Origin: Salegentibacter sp.
GTDB lineage: Bacteria; Bacteroidota; Bacteroidia; Flavobacteriales; Flavobacteriaceae
DNA: 64,000 nucleotides
Direction of reading: 5' to 3'
Assembly (NCBI GenBank): GCA_017795085.1
Contig: CP051246.1
Span: forward strand, 1,676,514 to 1,740,513
Numbering within the stretch: the first letter of the stretch is position 1; each line of letters opens with the position of its first letter. A program made the position numbers and the translations under genes. Of this stretch, positions 35,025 through 44,436 are shown in pieces. The notes under the pieces were generated by a model. The model ran no database searches and was not told the origin of the DNA. It was given only the letters and a program-made list of their open reading frames with translations.

Positions 35025-35720
35025 TTAAAACTTATATCCTAAAGAAAATTGCCATACGCCTTGATGAAGATCAAAATCAAAGCCTAACAAATTTTCATAA
35101 TTATAGGCACTGACATTATTTAGACCTAAATAATAATTAGCTGAGACAAAAACTCCAAAATTGCTTTGGTAACCTACGCCACCATTAAGTCCAAAATCTA
35201 CACTATCCAATTGATCTTTTACATCTAAATCCCGTGAATTCGGGATTTCATCTTTAGCTGATACCAAGAAAGATACCTGTGGTCCGGCAACTATATTTAA
35301 ACCTTTATAAACATACATTTTAGCCAATACCGGTAGGTTTATATAATTATATTTACCTGTAGAGTTCAAATTCTCATAGAGCGTTGTCTGGGAATTATTA
35401 TTAGCCGGAGAGCCCCAAGGCTCTAGTTCTCCTGGTGGTTCTATTTCTACATAATTTATATCCGATTTCGTACCTTGTTGAGAATAAAGTAATTCCGTCT
35501 GCAAAGCAAAAAGTGAATTAAAACGGTATTCTGTAACTATTCCTCCGTGAAATCCTATTTTATTTTTTGTAAACTCTTCAATAGGTAAATCAGAAGAATA
35601 AATATTAGCAAGATTAACACCTGCTTTAATACCATAAGAGAAATTAGAATTGTTTTTTTGGGCCACTAAGCTAGTACCCAATAATGCAAAAGTTATTAGA
35701 AAAAGTAATTTTTTAATCAT
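35025..35720 (-). CDS. PorT-like outer-membrane beta-barrel protein
   Basis: 231 residues with signal peptide (about 1-20). It has the KAGVNLANI start and the FHGGIVTEYRFNSLFALQTELLYSQQGTKS block characteristic of the outer-membrane beta-barrel (PorT-like, OMP_b-brl_2) family of Bacteroidota. Later strands read INLPVLAKMYVYKGLNIVAGPQVSF and end in GYKF. It shares the same block order with the gene at 35845-36450, so the two are paralogues. Function unknown. Confidence 0.82.
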   Translation of the reverse strand: MIKKLLFLITFALLGTSLVAQKNNSNFSYGIKAGVNLANIYSSDLPIEEFTKNKIGFHGGIVTEYRFNSLFALQTELLYSQQGTKSDINYVEIEPPGELEPWGSPANNNSQTTLYENLNSTGKYNYINLPVLAKMYVYKGLNIVAGPQVSFLVSAKDEIPNSRDLDVKDQLDSVDFGLNGGVGYQSNFGVFVSANYYLGLNNVSAYNYENLLGFDFDLHQGVWQFSLGYKF

Positions 35721-35776
35721 TTTTATAATTTATGGTTACTTAAACAAAAGTAAACTAAAAATACAGTTACAGCAAT

Positions 35777-35813
35777 AAAAAAGGACGCAACCCGAAGGTA
35801 TACGCCCTTTTTT
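35777..35813 (-). terminator. Rho-independent terminator
   Basis: AAAAAAGGACG (from 35777) pairs with CGCCCTTTTTT (ending 35813) with one mismatch. Read on the minus strand it is a GC hairpin followed by six T, 32 bases after the stop of the beta-barrel gene at 35845. Confidence 0.75.
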
Positions 35814-35844
35814 ATATTCATAGGTGTATTTTGTAAAACCCGGC

Positions 35845-36450
35845 TTAGAACATCAGTCCCACACCAAGCTGAAACCCGTTATTGTTTACCGCATCCTCGT
35901 CCCAGTTTTCGCTGTCAAACGCATCGGTAAAGCCTTGGGTGTAACGGGCGCTGGCAAAAAAACCGTTATTGAATTTGTAAGAAGCACCTACGGCTCCTCC
36001 AAATTCAAAAGTGCTACCGTATTCGGCATCAGCATTCCCATCTCCTATTGGTGTATCAAATGCTATTTCCTCATCAACTAAAAAATTAAAAGAAGGTCCT
36101 AATTCTAAAGAAAGACCATCAATAAGGTACAATTTCGCTAAAACCGGAACCTGTATATAATCTAAGTTATATTCGCCGCTAGAAGTTTCACCCCCTATTA
36201 CCTGCTCGGCTTCAGTTCCCTGGGTAGAATACAATACCTCGGGTTGTACGGAAAATTTTTCGCTAACCGGAATCTCAGATAATAATCCTATATTAAAACC
36301 AGTTCGGCTGTTATTATCCTCAAATCCGTCTGAAGTCATATTGGTAAAATTCACACCACCTTTTACACCAAAATACACATACTCTTGTGCTGTAGCTGAA
36401 GTGCTTATACCAAATACAGTTATAATTGCTAATACAATCAAATTTTTCAT
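35845..36450 (-). CDS. PorT-like outer-membrane beta-barrel protein (paralogue)
   Basis: 201 residues with signal peptide (ends about 21, ATAQ). Markers: FGVKGGVNFTNM, TGFNIGLLSEIPVSEKFSVQPEVLYSTQGTEAE, YIQVPVLAKLYLIDGLSLELGPSFNFL and the terminal QLGVGLMF. Same family and strand as the gene at 35025, separated by a terminator, so independently transcribed. Function unknown. Confidence 0.82.
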   Translation of the reverse strand: MKNLIVLAIITVFGISTSATAQEYVYFGVKGGVNFTNMTSDGFEDNNSRTGFNIGLLSEIPVSEKFSVQPEVLYSTQGTEAEQVIGGETSSGEYNLDYIQVPVLAKLYLIDGLSLELGPSFNFLVDEEIAFDTPIGDGNADAEYGSTFEFGGAVGASYKFNNGFFASARYTQGFTDAFDSENWDEDAVNNNGFQLGVGLMF

Positions 36451-36566
36451 AACATCTATTTTTGTTTGTTAGTAGAACAAATGTAAGAATAGGCATCTTA
36501 ATAAAATGTTATGCAAGCATAAAGTATTACTAAGATTAAAAGTGAAATTGTTCATATCTTTAACAC

Positions 36567-37490
36567 GTGAACTGGCAAAATGCATTAGAAGACTATAAGC
36601 ATTATCTGCGACTAGAACGTGGACTTTCAGCGAATTCTATCGAGAATTATGGAATGGATGTTCAAAGTCTTATCAACTTTTTGAGCGTTAAAAATCTAAA
36701 AGAAATTCCTATAGAAATTTCTGCAGAAATCCTTCAGCAATTCATTTATGATTCAGCAAAAAAATTAAATGCGCGTTCCCAGGCCCGGCTTATCTCAGGC
36801 CTTAGAAGCTTTTTTAATTTCCTGGTTTTTGAAGGCTACCGTAAAGATAACCCGCTTGATTTAATTGAAACACCAAAAACCGGCCGAAAGCTCCCTGAGG
36901 TGCTTTCTACTGGTGAAATCAATAAAATGGTAAAAGCCATAGACCTTTCTAAGTCTGAAGGCGAAAGAAACCGGGCCATAATTGAAACCCTTTATGGTTG
37001 TGGTTTACGAGTTTCAGAGTTGATTAACCTGAAATTATCTGATTTATTTTTTGAAGAAGGTTTTATAAAAGTAACCGGGAAAGGAAACAAACAACGCTTC
37101 GTACCCATAGCCGATTTCACTAAAAAATATATTGAAATTTATAAAAATGAAGTCCGCCCGCATCAGGCCATTCAAAAAAATGCTTCAGATACTTTGTTTC
37201 TTAACCGGCGTGGTAACCAACTTAGCCGGGCTATGATTTTTACCCTGGTACGGCAATTGGCAAAATCGGCCAACATTCAGAAAAAGGTAAGTCCGCATAC
37301 GTTTCGGCACTCTTTTGCAACACATTTACTGGAAAACGGAGCCGATCTTAGGGCTATACAACAAATGCTTGGGCACGAAAGTATTACCACCACCGAAGTT
37401 TATATGCATATAGACCGTAAACATTTACGGGGAATAATCAAAGATTTTCATCCACGAGCAGAGCGTCATAACCCTCAAAAAGGGAATTAG
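36567..37490 (+). CDS. xerD: Tyrosine recombinase XerC/XerD
   Basis: 307 residues, normal Xer length. The N-terminal SAM-like core-binding domain (YKHYLRLERGLSANSIENYGMDVQSL) is followed by the catalytic domain. Catalytic residues are visible: Arg in YGCGLRVSEL, Lys in VTGKGNKQRFVPI, HTFRHSFATH (His/Arg), LGHESITTTEVY (His/Trp position and nucleophile Tyr in VYMHI). It resolves chromosome dimers at dif with its partner Xer protein. It starts at GTG 36567; no upstream ATG fits. Not linked to an integron or phage. Naming as xerD rather than xerC rests on its closeness to aroQ in related genomes (from memory). Confidence 0.85.
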   Translation: MNWQNALEDYKHYLRLERGLSANSIENYGMDVQSLINFLSVKNLKEIPIEISAEILQQFIYDSAKKLNARSQARLISGLRSFFNFLVFEGYRKDNPLDLIETPKTGRKLPEVLSTGEINKMVKAIDLSKSEGERNRAIIETLYGCGLRVSELINLKLSDLFFEEGFIKVTGKGNKQRFVPIADFTKKYIEIYKNEVRPHQAIQKNASDTLFLNRRGNQLSRAMIFTLVRQLAKSANIQKKVSPHTFRHSFATHLLENGADLRAIQQMLGHESITTTEVYMHIDRKHLRGIIKDFHPRAERHNPQKGN

Positions 37491-37706
37491 CAAACCTATG
37501 AGACAGTTTAGTGGTTCCCTTTAGCCTGATATTTAATATTAATCTACTATTATTGGTAATCTTTCGAATAAAATCTGACAGATAAGGCTGAATTTGAGAA
37601 CATTAGCAATGAATTCTTTGTTAGCAATGATAATGCCTATAAAAATATTTATGACGATTATAATGTATGTTCTAAGAATATTTAATTAATATCACTTAAA
37701 AAGACA

Positions 37707-37739
37707 AAACCTCACAGGTTTTAGAAACCTGTGAGGTTT
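37707..37739. terminator. Perfect 15-bp inverted repeat between xerD and rny
   Basis: AAACCTCACAGGTTT (37707-37721) and its exact complement (37725-37739) enclose only 3 bases. It lies between the convergent xerD and rny genes and would terminate in both directions. The ACCTGTGAGGT palindrome is a common dispersed hairpin in this phylum. A family A repeat tail (ATTAAACCCACTGGTGGGAA, 37748-37767) follows. Confidence 0.7.
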
Positions 37740-37783
37740 ATAAATCATTAAACCCACTGGTGGGAATAAGGTTTTAAAAGAAA

Positions 37784-39346
37784 TTATTTCGCTACATTAA
37801 CTGCCCTGGTTTCCCTAATAACAGTAATTTTAACCTGTCCGGGATAAGTCATATCAGTTTGAATTTTTTGTGAAATTTCAAAGGAAAGGTTTGAAGCTTT
37901 CTCATCGTTTACTTTTTCACTTTCCACAATAACCCGCAATTCACGACCGGCCTGAATAGCATAGGCTTTTTTAACACCATTAAAACCAAAAGCAATATCT
38001 TCAAGGTCTTTTAAACGCTGAATATAAGAATCAAGTACCTGTCGTCTTGCACCGGGTCTTGCACCACTAATCGCATCACAAACCTGAACAATTGGCGACA
38101 ATAATGAAGTCATTTCAACTTCATCATGGTGTGCACCAATGGCATTACAAACCTCGGGTTTCTCTCCATATTTTTCAGCCCATTGCATCCCGAGAATTGC
38201 GTGCGGAACTTCTGTTTCGGTATCAGGCACCTTCCCGATATCATGCAATAAACCGGCGCGTTTGGCCAATTTGGCATTTAAACCGAGTTCAGCAGCCATC
38301 ACTCCGCACAGTTTGGCAACTTCCCTGGAGTGTTGCAATAAGTTTTGTCCGTAAGAAGAACGGTATTTCATTCGGCCTACTACTTTTATTAATTCGGGAT
38401 GCAAACCATGAATACCTAAATCAATAACGGTACGTTTACCGATATCTATAATTTCCTCATCAATTTGTTTTCTGGTTTTCTTCACCACCTCTTCAATTCG
38501 GGCAGGGTGAATACGGCCATCGGTTACCAACTTGTGCAACGATAATCTTGCAACTTCTCTTCTTACAGAATCAAAACAGGAAAGAATAATCGCTTCCGGG
38601 GTATCATCAACAATAATTTCTACACCGGTAACGGCTTCAAGAGCACGAATATTTCTACCCTCACGACCGATTATACGCCCTTTTACATCATCGCTCTCCA
38701 AATTAAATACCGAAACACAATTTTCTACCGCTTCCTCGGTACCAATACGCTGAATGGTATTGATTATAATTTTTTTGGCCTCCTGTTGTGCGGTAAGTTT
38801 GGCTTCTTCAACCGTATCCTGAATAAGTGCCATGGCATCTGCCCTGGCAGTATCTTTTAAAGCTTCGGAAAGCTGAGCTTTGGCATCCTCGGCAGAAAGT
38901 CCCGAAATTACTTCTAGCTGCTGTATCTGACTCGCATGAAGCTTTTCTATTTCTTCTTGCTTTTTCTCCAGGTAATCGGTTCGGAAATTGTAATCGTTTA
39001 TCTTATCTTCAAGTTCTTTGTTGAGTTTTTTGTTTTTTGACAATTCTCCCGAAACCTGAGATTCTTTATCTTTTATACGTTTCTCGGTATCGTTTATCTT
39101 TTTATCACGCGTCATGATAACTTTTTCATGCTCGCTTTTTAACTCGATAAACTTTTCTTTGGCTTGAAGGATTTTGTCTTTTTTAATGCTCTCCCCTTCA
39201 GTTTTTGCTTCTTTTATAATATTAGAAGCCGCTTTTTTGGCATTGGCAATAGTTTGTGAAGCTTGCTTTCGCTCTAGCAGTTTAGCAACGGCAAATCCCA
39301 CCGCAATCCCTACTATGCCAATAATTATTATTAGTATTTCACTCAT
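37784..39346 (-). CDS. rny: Ribonuclease Y
   Basis: Membrane-anchored endoribonuclease that starts mRNA decay. 520 residues, normal length. N-terminal transmembrane helix ([22 protein letters not shown]), long coiled coil (about 30-200), KH domain ([27 protein letters not shown]), and HD domain ([21 protein letters not shown]...[10 protein letters not shown]) with the metal-binding His-Asp. Preceded by zapA and the 6S RNA on the same strand, a conserved Flavobacteriia arrangement. Confidence 0.96.
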   Translation of the reverse strand: MSEILIIIIGIVGIAVGFAVAKLLERKQASQTIANAKKAASNIIKEAKTEGESIKKDKILQAKEKFIELKSEHEKVIMTRDKKINDTEKRIKDKESQVSGELSKNKKLNKELEDKINDYNFRTDYLEKKQEEIEKLHASQIQQLEVISGLSAEDAKAQLSEALKDTARADAMALIQDTVEEAKLTAQQEAKKIIINTIQRIGTEEAVENCVSVFNLESDDVKGRIIGREGRNIRALEAVTGVEIIVDDTPEAIILSCFDSVRREVARLSLHKLVTDGRIHPARIEEVVKKTRKQIDEEIIDIGKRTVIDLGIHGLHPELIKVVGRMKYRSSYGQNLLQHSREVAKLCGVMAAELGLNAKLAKRAGLLHDIGKVPDTETEVPHAILGMQWAEKYGEKPEVCNAIGAHHDEVEMTSLLSPIVQVCDAISGARPGARRQVLDSYIQRLKDLEDIAFGFNGVKKAYAIQAGRELRVIVESEKVNDEKASNLSFEISQKIQTDMTYPGQVKITVIRETRAVNVAK

Positions 39347-39364
39347 AGTTGATATTTATATATA

Positions 39365-39535
39365 AAAAAAGCCTGTATTAGCATGGTTTTGTAGTAAACT
39401 CCTTAAAATCAAGTTTAGGGCTAACCGATTGATCAAGAATCCGCTCTAAGGCGGCGCGCTTTTACAATCAAGACTCACCCTTTTTAAAGAATTCGTGTTG
39501 AGTTTCTCAAAAAATCACTAATACAGGCAGTAAGC
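39365..39535 (-). ncRNA. ssrS: 6S RNA (6S-Flavo type)
   Basis: Between zapA and rny the sequence forms a long rod closed by GCCTGTATTAG (39371-39381) and CTAATACAGGC (39518-39528), exact complements about 137 bases apart. Internal partly paired arms include AAACTCC...GAGTTT and the GC-rich CGCTCTAAGGCGGCGCGC centre. On the minus strand the 3' closing strand is followed at once by seven T, as at an intrinsic terminator. Length (about 160-170), the open-centre rod and the place next to zapA fit 6S RNA, which mimics an open promoter and binds RNA polymerase. Strand is inferred from the T-run and neighbours. Confidence 0.8.
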
Positions 39536-39555
39536 TTTATTCTATTTTAATGAAC

Positions 39556-39849
39556 TTATGAAGCCAGATGTTGTTGTAACAATTCATTCAAAGATCGTAA
39601 TTTCTCTTCGGCTGCTTCAACTTCTCCAGACTTCTCTATATCCCGTTGTTCGGTTTGGGCGGCAAACTGTAAGGCACACATCGCCAAAACATCTTGCTTA
39701 TCCCTTACCGCGTAGCTTTGTTCAAACTGCTTGATCATGGCCTCTATCTTTTTTGCAGCCTTACGTAAGCCTTCTTCCTGACTTGGGTTTATCGTTAATG
39801 GATATACCCTGTCTGCAATAGATATTTTAATTCTTAATTTATCGGCCAT
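39556..39849 (-). CDS. zapA: Cell division protein ZapA
   Basis: 97 residues. ZapA binds FtsZ filaments and promotes Z-ring assembly. The N-terminal beta-hairpin (LRIKISIADRVYPLTINPSQEEGLRKAAKKIEAMI) and the C-terminal coiled coil (KQDVLAMCALQFAAQTEQRDIEK...LNELLQQHL) are clear. It starts 2 bases after the coiled-coil gene upstream and is followed by the 6S RNA. Confidence 0.92.
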   Translation of the reverse strand: MADKLRIKISIADRVYPLTINPSQEEGLRKAAKKIEAMIKQFEQSYAVRDKQDVLAMCALQFAAQTEQRDIEKSGEVEAAEEKLRSLNELLQQHLAS

Positions 39850-39851
39850 AT

Positions 39852-40142
39852 TTATTCAGATAATTGAACGATACATTGATCAATTTCCTTTATCAAGCTG
39901 TTTATTTTAAGCTTGGTTTCTCTTTTGTATTCTGTACTGCCCAGCATTGCATTGGCTGCTTTTAAGCTTTCTATTTGCTCCCCGGAATTTTTTAATTCCT
40001 GTTGCAATTGAAAGTTTTCGCCGTTGGCATTAGTTAATTCTTCCTGAAGTTGATTGTAATTATTTTTTAATACTTCATATTTATGAAGCAGTTTACTTAT
40101 CCTATTTTCAAGATTATCAACTATTTCTGTCAACTCATTCAT
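39852..40142 (-). CDS. Small coiled-coil protein upstream of zapA
   Basis: 96 residues, almost wholly coiled coil (VDNLENRISKLLHKYEVLKNNYNQLQEELTN...LQQELKNSGEQIESLKAANAML). The size and position, two bases before zapA in one transcript, suggest a ZapB-like division partner or a ZapA accessory factor. No diagnostic ZapB residue pattern is visible, so this is inferred from context. A good Bacteroidota promoter lies just upstream. Confidence 0.75.
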   Translation of the reverse strand: MNELTEIVDNLENRISKLLHKYEVLKNNYNQLQEELTNANGENFQLQQELKNSGEQIESLKAANAMLGSTEYKRETKLKINSLIKEIDQCIVQLSE

Positions 40143-40169
40143 AAAAGCCCAATCTCATGCTTATTTGCA

Positions 40170-40200
40170 CAAAGTTAACATACGAGTTGAAATATCCCAA
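40170..40200 (-). promoter_or_regulatory. Promoter of the zapA operon
   Basis: On the minus strand TTG (40198-40200), 20 bases, then TAACTTTG (40170-40177): a close match to the Bacteroidota TTTG-N19-TAnnTTTG promoter. The transcript would start near 40164, about 22 bases before the coiled-coil gene. Confidence 0.65.
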
Positions 40201-40326
40201 TACTTTTTTACGCTATTTTAAATTTATATAAAGTAACAAGCTAAGTTATTAAGCCTTAAGCTTTTATTTTTTGCAGGAAGTTTGCTTAAATTTACCACCT
40301 AAAAAAAATTAATGTACCGACTATCT

Positions 40327-42021
40327 ATGAAAATCATCCACTTCTTATTTTTATTTTTCTCCCTGTCTGTTATTGCTCAGCCTCAGGTACCACAAGAGTA
40401 TTTTGATAATCCGCTAAATATTCCTTTGGTGCTTTCAGGAACTTTTGGCGAGCTGCGTTCTAATCATTTTCATAGCGGATTGGATATAAAAACCCAGCAA
40501 CGCCAGGGTCTGGACGTGTTAGCAGCTGCCAATGGCTATGTAAGCCGTATTAAAATTCAACATTACGGCTACGGAAAAGCGCTTTACATACAGCATCCTA
40601 ATGGCTATACCACGGTTTATGGACATTTGAAAAACTTTTCTCCGGAAATTGAAGCCTATATTAAAAAAAGGCAATATACCAATGAAACTTATGAAATTGA
40701 ACTTTTTCCTGAAGCAGGAGAGCTTAAAGTATCTCAAAATCAACTAATTGCTTTTAGCGGAAATACCGGTGGAAGCGGTGGCCCGCATCTGCATTTTGAA
40801 ATTAGGGATGGCAATCAAAGACCGATGAATCCTAAACTTTTCGGAATTGAAATCAAAGACTCCAGACCGCCATTGGTAAATTCTTTATTTGCTTATCCGT
40901 TAGATGATGAATCGCACGTCAATAATAGTGCAAAAAGACAAAAAGTTAGGTTGATTCCGCTTCAGGACGGTAATTTTACTACTGAAAAAATTGAAGCCTG
41001 CGGGAATATCGGCTTCGGAGTCTCTACGGTAGACCAACTGGATGGTGCACCAAATAAAAATGGGATTTATAAAATTAAAACTTCGGTTAATGGTGATCAT
41101 ATTTTCAATCTTAACTTTAACCGGTTTTCATTTTCAGAAACGCGCTACCTTAATCAACTTATCGATTATGAATATTATATTAACCATCGTAGCCGCGTCC
41201 AAAAACTCTTTGTAGAAGCAGGAAATCCACTCAGTTTATTTGAAAACGTGGTTTCCGAAGGAAAATTGGAAATCAAAGACAGTTTAGATTATAATTACAA
41301 TATAACAATAACCGATTTTGCCGGAAATAAACGAATAATACGTATACCTATTTCCGGAAAATACAGTGGGAATATTCAACCTAAAGAAAAAGTAAAAACC
41401 GATTATTTTGTAAGTGCCAATCAGGCATTTTCGGCAGAAGAAAATGGTATTGATTTTTATATTCCGAAAAACAGCCTGTATAACGATACTTATTTAGATA
41501 TTGAATTTAAAAGTGATACTCTGAAGTTTCATCACGATGACACGCCCATTCATAAAAATATTACCGTGGGGTTTGATGTAAGTAAATATTCCGAGGAAGA
41601 TCGGGAAAAAATGTATATCGCGCGTTTGGGCTATGGAAACAAACCCCTCTATAATAATACCAATAAAAAAGCTAAGCGCTTTACAGCAAAAATTAGGACT
41701 TTTGGTCAATATACACTGGCTTCCGATGTGACTCCGCCAAAAATTAACCCGGTAAATTTCAACGACGGACAATGGATTTCTTCAAATAATACATTAAAAG
41801 TAAAAATCTCCGATGATCTTTCCGGCATTAAAAATTACCGCGCTGTGGTAAATGGAAAATTTATTTTGATGGAATATGAATATAAAAACAACACGCTAAC
41901 CCACGATTTTAATGATGGGGTGGTTACCGATACCGAAAATAACTTTAAAATAATTGTAACCGATAATATTGGGAATAGCAACACTTATGAAGCTACGTTT
42001 TTTAGAAAAAGCGACACTTAG
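40327..42021 (+). CDS. M23-family (LytM-like) metallopeptidase
   Basis: Secreted murein hydrolase-like protein. I prefer ATG 40327 (564 residues), which gives a compact signal peptide (MKIIHFLFLFFSLSVIAQ); an in-frame ATG five codons upstream (40312) is possible. The peptidase domain (about 40-175) keeps the zinc ligands HFHSGLDIKT and GPHLHFEIRDG and the catalytic YGHL. Residues beyond 180 are beta-rich without a named domain. Its 3' end overlaps the stop of the convergent accC gene. Likely remodels peptidoglycan during growth or division. Confidence 0.9.
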   Translation: MKIIHFLFLFFSLSVIAQPQVPQEYFDNPLNIPLVLSGTFGELRSNHFHSGLDIKTQQRQGLDVLAAANGYVSRIKIQHYGYGKALYIQHPNGYTTVYGHLKNFSPEIEAYIKKRQYTNETYEIELFPEAGELKVSQNQLIAFSGNTGGSGGPHLHFEIRDGNQRPMNPKLFGIEIKDSRPPLVNSLFAYPLDDESHVNNSAKRQKVRLIPLQDGNFTTEKIEACGNIGFGVSTVDQLDGAPNKNGIYKIKTSVNGDHIFNLNFNRFSFSETRYLNQLIDYEYYINHRSRVQKLFVEAGNPLSLFENVVSEGKLEIKDSLDYNYNITITDFAGNKRIIRIPISGKYSGNIQPKEKVKTDYFVSANQAFSAEENGIDFYIPKNSLYNDTYLDIEFKSDTLKFHHDDTPIHKNITVGFDVSKYSEEDREKMYIARLGYGNKPLYNNTNKKAKRFTAKIRTFGQYTLASDVTPPKINPVNFNDGQWISSNNTLKVKISDDLSGIKNYRAVVNGKFILMEYEYKNNTLTHDFNDGVVTDTENNFKIIVTDNIGNSNTYEATFFRKSDT

Positions 42022-43460
42022 GTTTTAGGCAAAATAAGCTGCTGCTGGTCTTTTAAATATTGTTTTAAAGCAAGGGCAGCAGCAACTTTTGCTTCAGCTT
42101 TATGTTGCTCCCTTAGCTTTTCTGCAGAATAATATTTTTTCACAAAATGTGTGTCAAAATTCCCAGTTCTAAAGGCTTCATGTTCAAAAACAAACTTCCC
42201 GAAACTCAGGGTTGTGCTTACGCCCTTTACCTCATAGTTGGTAATAGCTTCCAGCATTAATTGAATAGCTTCTTCACGATTTTTCCCGTAGGTAATTAGT
42301 TTAGCCAACATCGGGTCGTAATAAATAGGTACTTCCATTTCCTCTTCAAAACCATTATCAACCCGAATGTTTTTTCCCTCTGGAAGCCTATATTTTTTCA
42401 ATTTTCCTACACTTGGCAAGAAATCGTCTAAAGGATTTTCGGCATAAACCCGTAATTCCATAGCGTGACCATGTATGGAAAGGGAATTTTGACTAAATCT
42501 AAGTTTTTCTCCCCGGGCTACTTTTATTTGCTCTTCTACCAAATCAATTCCGGTAATCAACTCGGTTACCGGATGTTCTACCTGTAGTCGCGTGTTCATT
42601 TCCAGGAAATAAAAATTCCGATTTTCATCAAAGAGGAATTCTACTGTTCCTGCACCAACATAATCGCAGGCTTTCGCAACACGCACGGCAGCTTCCCCCA
42701 TTTCTTTACGTAATTTTGATTCCAAAACACATGACGGGGCTTCTTCTACTACTTTTTGATGTCGGCGCTGGATGCTACATTCCCGCTCAAAAAGATGGAG
42801 ATAATTCCCGTGGGAATCAGCTAAAACCTGAATTTCAATATGTCGTGGTGAAGCCACATATTTTTCTATAAAAACCGAACCATCACCAAAAGCCGATTTT
42901 GCCTCGCTAATAGCGCGCTGCATTTGTTCTTCCAGGTTTTCTTCTTTTTCAACAATGCGCATTCCCTTACCTCCACCACCGGCAGAAGCTTTTATAAGAA
43001 TGGGAAAACCAATTTCCCCGGCAATTCTTTTAGCTTTTTCTGCATCGGTAATGGCTTCATCAATTCCCGGTACCATGGGAATATCATATTTTTTAACCGC
43101 ATCTTTAGCGGCCAGTTTGCTTCCCATAATTTTAATGGCTTTCGAACCCGGGCCAATCCAAACCAAGCCATTTTTTTCAACATTTTTGGCAAATTCAGCA
43201 TTTTCGCTTAAAAAACCATATCCAGGATGAATGCCGTCTACCTGCAGCTTTTTTGCTTCTTCTATAATCTTATCGCCTTTTAAATATGATTCTGCGGATG
43301 GAGCAGGACCAATACAAACTGCTTCATCAGCAAATTTGACATGCGGAGCCTGCCTATCTGTTTCAGAAAAGACTGCCACGGTTTTAATTCCCATTTTCTT
43401 AATGGTTTTCATAACCCGCAAAGCAATCTCCCCCCTATTCGCAACTAATATTTTCTTCAT
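42018..43460 (-). CDS. accC: Biotin carboxylase subunit of an acetyl-/acyl-CoA carboxylase
   Basis: ATP-dependent carboxylation of biotin on the carrier protein encoded just upstream. 480 residues, about 30 more than E. coli AccC at the C-terminus. Seen: KKILVANRGEIALRVMKTIKKM, the ATP-grasp glycine loop ASAGGGGKGMRIV, RRHQKVVEEAPS, and the active-site EMNTRLQVEHPVTE. The carboxyltransferase is not in the window. The pairing with a separate 166-residue biotin carrier is more like acyl/propionyl-CoA-type carboxylases of Bacteroidota than like accBC of E. coli. Stop codon overlaps that of the convergent M23 gene. Confidence 0.93.
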   Translation of the reverse strand: MKKILVANRGEIALRVMKTIKKMGIKTVAVFSETDRQAPHVKFADEAVCIGPAPSAESYLKGDKIIEEAKKLQVDGIHPGYGFLSENAEFAKNVEKNGLVWIGPGSKAIKIMGSKLAAKDAVKKYDIPMVPGIDEAITDAEKAKRIAGEIGFPILIKASAGGGGKGMRIVEKEENLEEQMQRAISEAKSAFGDGSVFIEKYVASPRHIEIQVLADSHGNYLHLFERECSIQRRHQKVVEEAPSCVLESKLRKEMGEAAVRVAKACDYVGAGTVEFLFDENRNFYFLEMNTRLQVEHPVTELITGIDLVEEQIKVARGEKLRFSQNSLSIHGHAMELRVYAENPLDDFLPSVGKLKKYRLPEGKNIRVDNGFEEEMEVPIYYDPMLAKLITYGKNREEAIQLMLEAITNYEVKGVSTTLSFGKFVFEHEAFRTGNFDTHFVKKYYSAEKLREQHKAEAKVAAALALKQYLKDQQQLILPKT

Positions 43461-43512
43461 TTTTTAATATTTTAATTCCCTGAATACTGCCAACTATAAA
43501 CTGCTTACTGAA

Positions 43513-44013
43513 TTATTCCATTTCAATCAACAATTGATTTTTCTCAACCGTTTCCCCTTTTTTAATCGAAACTGATTTTACCACACCATCGCGTGGAGCC
43601 GTAAGGGTATTTTCCATCTTCATGGCTTCCAAAACCAATAAATAATCACCTTCTTTAACCTTAGCACCTTCAGTAACATTCACCTCAAGGATTAGTCCGG
43701 GCATTGGAGCTTTAATATCATTTACCCTTTGGGCAGCACCTAAAGAAAGCCCCATCTCTTTGATTAACAAATCAAGCGGATTGGATATATCTACGCTATA
43801 AAAATTACCGTTTAATTTTATGGTATAGCTTCGGGCTAAAAAGTTTTGTTCGGTTATTTCAGCCTGCACTCCTTTATTTCCTTGAAGTATATGAAATGTT
43901 TTTTTGGTGGCTTTACTTATATTGAGTGCATCAATTTCAGCTTTTGTAAAAGAAAATTCAAAATCTTCATTTACTTTTAGCTTATATTCTTTTTCCATAT
44001 TTTCTGTTTTCAT
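43513..44013 (-). CDS. Biotin carboxyl carrier subunit
   Basis: 166 residues. The C-terminal biotinyl domain (about 98-166) carries the biotinylation motif VLEAMKMENTL with Lys132, preceded by the expected KAPMPGLILEVNV strand. The N-terminal 90 residues resemble the linker region of acyl-CoA carboxylase carriers. The start may be M1 or M6 (MEKEYK). It lies 52 bases ahead of accC on the same strand and is the carboxyl acceptor for it. Confidence 0.9.
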   Translation of the reverse strand: MKTENMEKEYKLKVNEDFEFSFTKAEIDALNISKATKKTFHILQGNKGVQAEITEQNFLARSYTIKLNGNFYSVDISNPLDLLIKEMGLSLGAAQRVNDIKAPMPGLILEVNVTEGAKVKEGDYLLVLEAMKMENTLTAPRDGVVKSVSIKKGETVEKNQLLIEME

Positions 44014-44436
44014 ACCAAGTCTAAAATACCGATATTCTTGAGTAAATCACTTCGGGGCATGCCCACGAAGCATTAAGAAGAAATAATTTTTGATTTCGAG
44101 ACAAGCCCCGGAGCATTTAATTCTCGATTATCAAGTAAATATAAAAAATTGCACGGAAAAGGATGATTCAATAAAGAAATATTGAATAGTTGTTATAAAT
44201 AATAATCGTATCGTCACCCTATGCCGAGGCATACGGATTAATTCAAAGCCTGTGCTGATTTATTCTTTATGAGCAATAATTATAATCTTATTGATTTTCA
44301 ATCGTATTAGATTCCCAAAGAAAATTTGGGATAAAGTCTGAAACAAACACAACCTGACGTAAAACGTATATTATTACTATAACGGAGAATCATCAGAAAG
44401 AATTACAATTCGAAAATAGAAAGCTAGCAGGGCTCT
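44014..44436. other. Intergenic stretch with a diverged family A repeat
   Basis: 423 bp without a gene. 44051-44120 (TTCGGGGCATGCCCACGAAG ... TTTCGAGACAAGCCCCGGAG) is a diverged copy of the 6562/32455 repeat. AAACAAACACAACCTGACG near 44342 resembles the GTTCAGGATGACG repeat half found in the his operon. Nothing else is evident. Confidence 0.5.

Noticed and set aside
36567..37490. Integron or phage integrase reading of the tyrosine recombinase
   Set aside because: Length, domain plan and housekeeping neighbours match chromosomal XerC/XerD; no attI, cassette or phage genes nearby.
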